Positions 58,143 through 64,000 of a stretch of 64,000 nucleotides of DNA are shown one piece after another (position 1 is the first letter of the stretch; every line of letters starts with the position of its first letter). The notes beneath the pieces are model-generated. The model saw only the letters and a program-made list of their open reading frames with translations, searched no databases and had not been told where the DNA came from. The position numbers and the translations under genes are program-made. This DNA is from Malus domestica. Lineage: Eukaryota; Streptophyta; Magnoliopsida; Rosales; Rosaceae. Location of the stretch: the NCBI RefSeq assembly GCF_042453785.1, contig NC_091675.1, positions 47,502,501 through 47,566,500 of the forward strand, read 5' to 3'.

Positions 58143-60216
58143 CATATACTAATCTTCTAATCTAGCTAAAGAAGTTTTTTTTTGTTTATTTAAAAGTAGA
58201 TCAGGAGTTTAGGTAGATGTTAAATTAGGGTGAGCTTGACTATTATAATCTACATGCCACTTAGCTAAACGAAATCCTGAGTATCAACTGTCGTGTAGAT
58301 GCTTCTGTTGGTAGGAGCTACTTCACTTTTGGTGTTCAACGCTCATTTCGAACTAAGATCCAAAGATTCCCTGTAACATGATGGTTTGACATGAAGGTTT
58401 ATAACATATTTTGGTGAACCCGCCGTGGCAAGCGGGTTGGTTCCTTTGTCGTCGCCGGAGAGCTCTTAGGCGGAGACTTAGGATAAGTTGCTAAAACAAA
58501 CGGGAAGGGAGGATCGACCCATTCAGTATAATTCTGAAGAAAGATTGTTGGAAGCAGGTGCCAAAACCGTCGCCCGTTTCCTTATTTCTTCGATAATAGA
58601 GTTGGCTATCTTTGTGGCGTCTATTGTACAATGGGTTTTCTCAATAACTAAAATGTGGATCGTGCCTGAATCTAATTGGGGTTCACAATGGTGGAGGAAC
58701 TGGATCAGAAAGAAGAAGGCTTCTAATTGTAAGATATCTAATGTAACCGTCGATAGAATTGAGATCTCAATAAAAGAAAGATAAGGCAAAACTAATGGCT
58801 TCTTGGTCACAACTAGCTAAAGCTAAGGTTCCATTAAAGAACGTTTCTACAGGGTGGAACCTCCTCAAGGAATATAAGGTTTTCACAAGGTTGATCTTGA
58901 GCCACCATCTAAGCACAAATACCTTCAAGAATCGAAGTTGATTTGCTTTATAAAAAAAAGATATCAATGATCATTGAAATGGTTTCACGGTCTAGTAACG
59001 AACTGTTCTGATTAGTTGATAATATTAGTTGATAGTTTTGTGAAAGACTCCTTCGAAGAGTTTCATTAACTTCATAATTTATGTCGAGTAGACCTTGTTC
59101 TTGTGAGAGCTTTTTCATCATACTATAACGAGTGAAAGTGGAGGGATTTTTCGATATTAAGATAAAAGGGTAGGTTTAATTGTAACCACCACATGAGTAT
59201 GACAATGAGTTTCTTTGCCCCCGACTTGAGATGAAGAGAAATGTCTATCTATTTTCTTTAGTTATTCAATTAAACCAATGAGTTGTTATTGTAGCAGATA
59301 GCAACAACCATTTCATCCAACATGTATAATTTTTATTTTTCCAATGGATTTACATCTTTCATTTATGGAAAATCTTTGAAGTAGTGAGTAATAGCTCTAA
59401 TGGTTCTTCTCAACAGATTAAGCTACTTACTATAGTTAGGGTATTGAACAATGGGTGGCAACTTGCCCAATAAGAAAAGTCGCTCGAGTGAAAGAGACTA
59501 ACAAGCGAGAAACTTGACTTGGAGAAAGAAAGGGGCGCCCTAGCTTACTAATAACATAGGGCTTTTTCCACTTGATCAGAATCTATTCTATGATTGAATA
59601 GCAGAAGTGCTACTAAGTAGTAGAAACTCAGATAGACACCGTTTTTTCTTTGTTTTTTTTAGAAAGAATAAGTAAAAGAAGAAAAAAAATAAAGGAGGGG
59701 TATGGATACTTGCTTACTGCTTGCGCTAAGGGCTTATACCCAAAAAATATGACACGCACTAGATGTAATGGGACGGACAAGATGAAACCAATAAAGAAAA
59801 GACTATAAAAGAAGATAACTAAAAAGATGGATTTGCCCACAGAGTGGTGAAATTACTTTCTTTCGAGTGATCTTATTCATCAATAGGGGACCATCCCATA
59901 CCATAGGAAGTTGCTTCTTGGAATGTCGTCATTCAAGCACATGCTGACCAAGTTATCCACGCAAACGAAGAAGAAAAGATCGTAGAAGAACAAGCTTGCC
60001 TGCGAAGTAGTCAAGGGCTTTAGCGCTCATGTCATAAAAACATCCCCTAGTGATGTATATCATGGTCCCAGAAGTAGTACGGCCTCCTAGTATATGAATA
60101 GATCCCAGAAAGACTAAAAGAAACTCATGTATTGGTTCGAGCAAATCCATTATATGTAAACTAAGAGATAAATAAATAGAAATGCTTTTCATGACCTTAT
60201 TGAGACTTGACCAGAG

Positions 60217-60253
<37 letters not shown>

Positions 60254-60860
60254 TATATAAGGGATCTTCCTCACAAAGCCATAAGTATTAATAGCTTTAA
60301 TTGTAGTTAAGGGGCTGTTGGAAATCGGACACTTCCTCAGCCCAGCATGTTGAGACCAGAGCGTGTCTAGGAAGTGGGTTCTTAAAAACTCCCATTTTAT
60401 TGTTGGGGTTCTTAGGAGCTTCCTGTATCCACCACTTTGATTTTTCCTTCTTCTATAAAATCATGGATTTTTTACTTACAAGTCTTCAATGACAAAGATT
60501 TCACTACACTACTTGTTACGTTAAACATTCATCTTTCTACATCTGACTCTCGCACGGATAAAGATGGAGGTCGGGATTCCCACAGCACCGTGGCAATTCA
60601 ATGAGCGAGAACTTCCACTCAATAGTAGAACAATGAAAGAAGTAGTGGCGCTCCCCATACTTAGATGGTCTAGCTAAGCCTTGTTCTCCCTTTTCTCTTG
60701 ATTTGCTTGCTCAAGGAAATGTATTATGATTCCCCTTTCTTTTTATTAGTTTTAGGGTTGGATCTGAGAATTGGAGAAAAACGAGATACCTACAGGGTCG
60801 GCTGGCCTTACTCTATCTAGAGGAAGCGTTGGTAGGGATTTGGAGGACCTTGATTAGATA
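58143..60860. other. Probable nuclear copy of mitochondrial DNA (NUMT-like) and spacer
   Basis: Base composition, GAAAGAAAGGGGCGCCC-type wording and scattered open frames resemble plant mitochondrial intergenic DNA. One frame, 58488-58784 (98 codons), has a hydrophobic helix ([19 protein letters not shown]) and a basic tail, but I cannot name it. A minus-strand frame at 59628-59840 is also membrane-like. A TTTA microsatellite lies at about 60217-60251. No standard mitochondrial gene was identified, so this is a tentative call. Confidence 0.4.
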
Positions 60861-61579
60861 TTGATTCAGTGTTGCATGATCTCAGTCAGCTTCACTTGGG
60901 GCTTCCTTCACATGAAATGAAATCTTGTGGTTGTTATGAAATGAAATATTATCTTGTTTGATTTCGAAGAATGTGCCAATTAGATAAATAAACCAACGGA
61001 TGAGATTGAGATTAGATAATCCAATCCAATGGTTGTTATGAAATGAAATCTTATCTTGTTTGATTTCAGATCAAAACAAACAAACATATGCGATTGAGAT
61101 AAGAAAACTTAATCTAACGGTGCATAACTAGCATAAGTGATGAAATCTAACTTTGTCAGAATTTGAATGTTTTTAGGTTGAAAAGTTCATAAAAAAATTA
61201 AGACAATACGTCCAAAAATCAACTTAAGAAAAGTTAAGATAAAAATAAATTTACCGCGTAATCAAATACTACATAGATAAATATATAGCCCATATAGAGT
61301 TTGAAAAGTATATAGCCTCTTATTGGGTGAGATTCTTTTATAGAGCTCCAAAGATTCCTCAAAACTCTAAATTGATTATATCCACCATTTTTTTAGTCCT
61401 AGATAGAACCTCTCATTGGAGATTTTCTAACCAATCCTAAATATAATAACATATCCTATCCTGCCCATCGAACATGCCCTAAAAAGTTTATCACTCATTG
61501 GTAACACGGTCAGGCCGCCGGCGCCCCATCATACAAGGAAGAAATGAACAAACTAATGTGTTGTTTTCGGTTAATCTTA
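60861..61579. other. Spacer with a short diverged repeat
   Basis: GAAATGAAATCTTATCTTGTTTGATTTC-like text occurs twice (about 60945 and 61035). Nothing else recognised. Confidence 0.4.
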
Positions 61580-61706
61580 GGGATGTGCTATCCACACACC
61601 TCTTATTAATTTCTATCTATTGATCTTCTTCAATTCATTCGATCCGACGACCGAAAATAAAAAAGGTGTGGGAGAAGTAAAAAAGGGTGTGTGGATATCA
61701 CACCCC
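61580..61706. mobile_element. Second copy of the MITE found in the NPF exon
   Basis: Same ends (GGGATGTGCTATCCACACAC and GTGTGGATATCACACCCC) and similar interior, 127 bases. Flanked by TAATCTTA on both sides; a ninth base differs. It lies about 210 bases upstream of the GT61 start codon. Confidence 0.85.
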
Positions 61707-61913
61707 TAATCTTATTGCCCATCCATAAATATAACCACACGATTGTATGCATATCTACCGTTGACCCCAAATAATATAATCACACCCATTTATTGCTATC
61801 TTAATATTTAAATCAATCCCTAAATCTCAATCTCGATGTTAAATTTTTATTTTAACTTCTTAAATCCTCTCGATGTGCCCCTTTCTTGCCATTCACTTTG
61901 AACACAAGAAATT

Positions 61914-63681
61914 ATGGAAGTGGAAAGCAAGTCCATGCTGTTCACAAAAAAGAAGAGGTTTTCTCACTCAACCATTCTCAGCACCATTTCCCTCTTCTCA
62001 CTATTTCTGATTCTTATCCTATTTCACGCACAACCCTCTCCTTCCTTCTCTCCTGCCTCAAAACCCGGAGACTCGAAACTCCGAAACTCGGTTACATTTC
62101 TTCCTCTCAAAGACACAAGGTTTGCCAACACTGCAATGGAGGGAAACACTTGGTTCATGAGCTCCTTGAGTGACACATTTGAAGAAAATGAATCCGAATA
62201 CCTTCATTTCCCTTCGGATGCATCCAACGGAAGGCTACTGTGCATCAAAGGGAACGACATAAAAGATGGCACCAAAAACTCATATGCCTTGGCATATCCT
62301 GAAGGTTTACCAAACTCCACCACGTTCTTGAAAGGCCTTGCGTTTGTGTCCGACACATTCTATGACTACGGAAACTTGTGGCACGGGTTAACCGCCATGA
62401 TGCCTTTCGTCGGTTGGTCTATGAAAAATGGATGCGCAAAGCCGGCAAGATTGGTACTTTTCCACTCGGGAGAGCTGAGAGTTACAGAGAAAATGGGGTT
62501 GTGGATTCAGAATTTGATGCAAGCGAATTTCGGGCAAGTGCAGGTCGAAGAGTTCGAGAAGGGAGAAGGGCCTTATTGTTTCGAGAAGGCGGTTGTGATG
62601 AGGCACAATGTTGGGAAAATGGGGAAGAAGAAGAAGCTTCAAGTGTCCGACTTGTTGAGATGTAAAGCAAGAGAGTTTTGTGGCATAAACCCTAATGGCA
62701 GACGCAGAGAGGTCAATGTGAGAGGGGAGCCAAGCATTAGGTTGACGTTGCTAATGAGGAGAGGATCAAGATCGTTCAAGAATCCGACGGCTGTGACTGC
62801 TGTGTTCTCAAGGGAGTGCGTGGCAGTGGATGGGTGCACGTTAAAGGTGGTTCAGTCTGAAGATCTGGATTTCTGTGATCAGGTTTGCTCTCTCTTCCTC
62901 TAGCAAGTTGTTTTCATTTTTCATTTCTTTATTCTGAAGAGCCAAAGTTCTAGGGCTAAACTTGTTGCGTTGACAATGACTAGGTGAACTTAGATGGGAA
63001 TGATGACAGATATTTCAAAATATTTTAGCGCTAATTGATAATTTAAGTTTGACCAAGTATATGTGTTATGATTAGTGAAAGTGATCACGAAGATCGTGTT
63101 GTTATTACATGTATTGTGTGTTAAATGAGTATTCTGTATTTCAAGTTAGAGGAGTGTTAGTGTCAGTCGTACGTAAATACGTGACATGTTCAGAGGGAGT
63201 CGTGCACTACGCTCGTGTCCAATCCCACGCTAGAGCTACCTAGTTAAAGTTTGTAGCTTAACATAACAAACTCGGTGTTCTTAAACAGGTTAGACTAATG
63301 ACAAACACAGACGTCCTTGCATCCCCGCATGGAGCCCAGCTAACAAACATGCTCTTCATGGATAGAAACAGTAGCATAATGGAGTTCTTTCCCAAAGGAT
63401 GGCTGGAGCTTGCAGGGATAGGTCAGTATGCTCATCACTGGATGGCCGATCAATCCGGTATGACGCACCGGGGTGCTTGGTGGGATCCCTATGCCGATAA
63501 AGAATGCCCGGAACCTAACAAACAACTCGAATGCTTTCTGTTTTACAAAGACGGCCGAGTTGGTCACAATGAAACCTACTTTGCAGAGTGGACACGAACT
63601 GTCCTCAAACAAGTAAGAACAAGCAAGTTAGAACAAGACATCGAGAGTTCGCAGAGAGATTCAAACGTTTGCCTATGCTAG
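61914..63681 (+). CDS. Family 61 glycosyltransferase (DUF563), Golgi type II membrane protein
   Basis: GT61 enzymes add xylose or arabinose to xylan or N-glycans in the Golgi; the acceptor cannot be told from sequence. Two exons, 61914-62882 and 63289-63681 (stop TAG), with donor CAG/GTTTGC and acceptor AACAG/GTTAGA in phase 0, giving 453 residues. Residues 1-19 are basic and cytosolic. Residues about 20-37 form one signal-anchor helix (ILSTISLFSLFLILILF). A Ser/Pro stem follows. The catalytic region starts around FLKGLAFVSDTFYDYGNLWH (about residues 140-160) and includes SPHGAQLTNMLFMDR near residues 335-349, the conserved GT61 C-terminal block. No lesion was seen. It is close to plant proteins often annotated as EGT- or xylosyltransferase-like. 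Confidence 0.92.
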
Positions 63682-64000
63682 CTAGCGAAAGATTTCACTA
63701 CTTTGTAACCTTATATATCTGTAACAAACATTTGATGAGAAATATTGCATCGTTTCGTTCTCCATACAAAAATTGAATAGGGTATAGAAAAACAAAGATA
63801 AAGAGAAAGATGTGACATCCCGCTAACATGATTATGGGGTTGTTTTACAGTGACAGAACAATGTTCTTTCCCAAATGGATAATTTCTCCCCTAGTGTTGC
63901 TCTAAGCACAGTACTTTGAGAAGCTCGAACGAAGATTGTAAAGATGTTCAACGTGTTTAGTAACATGAACATGTGGATAGCCTTACAATGAAACAAGTAC
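63682..64000. other. 3' flank of the GT61 gene
   Basis: Likely 3' UTR and downstream spacer. No further gene is visible before the window ends. Confidence 0.5.

Noticed and set aside
60330..60860. Possible organellar tRNA or rRNA fragment in the mitochondrial-like block
   Set aside because: No cloverleaf or conserved rRNA block could be recognised by eye.

Overview
The window is nuclear DNA from a flowering plant. It has intron-bearing plant genes with GT-AG splice sites, long AT-rich spacers, and about 35-40 kb of plant transposable elements. The gene sequences, a Cassandra TRIM element and the retroelement families suggest a woody member of the Rosaceae (apple/pear type). That is a recognition-based inference and was not tested by any search.

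Layout. 1-11.2 kb is gene-dense: a mitochondrial-type DnaJ chaperone (minus, runs off the left edge), a divergent P-class PPR gene, and a complete 12-exon chloroplast-type SAICAR synthetase gene (PUR7, minus). 11.4-18.7 kb is a transposon patch: a 1-kb foldback element with a 9-bp target duplication, two copies of an RNase H fragment, a truncated LTR, a hAT-like element and a copia-like LTR. 19.3-23.4 kb carries a complete PEPKR2-type protein kinase gene.

24.5-45.7 kb is an old, stop-riddled Ty3/gypsy element of the Tat type (two RNase H domains, antisense ORF). A 12.1-kb non-autonomous LTR element (30616-42717) inserted into its polymerase region, with matching 359-bp LTRs and the target duplication TCCAC. 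This younger element has a gag remnant, several tandem arrays, an antisense coiled-coil ORF, a further LTR and a patch of four captured host-gene fragments (zeaxanthin epoxidase, WRN-like exonuclease, acetylornithine deacetylase, Mn-superoxide dismutase).

46.6-50.2 kb is an NPF (NRT1/PTR) transporter gene that is now a pseudogene. A MITE sits in one exon, a 1.7-kb solo LTR sits in the last exon, and there is also a frameshift and a nonsense codon. 50.8-53.1 kb has a second solo LTR and a second 1-kb foldback element filled with GAA-rich repeats. 53-61.9 kb is gene-poor, with a complete Cassandra TRIM and sequence resembling plant mitochondrial DNA. 61.9-63.7 kb holds a complete two-exon GT61 glycosyltransferase gene.

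The five intact host genes (the DnaJ gene only partly in the window) show no common pathway. The most unusual content is the nested retroelement with captured gene fragments and the multiply disrupted transporter. I saw no tRNA, rRNA or CRISPR locus apart from the 5S-derived sequence inside Cassandra.
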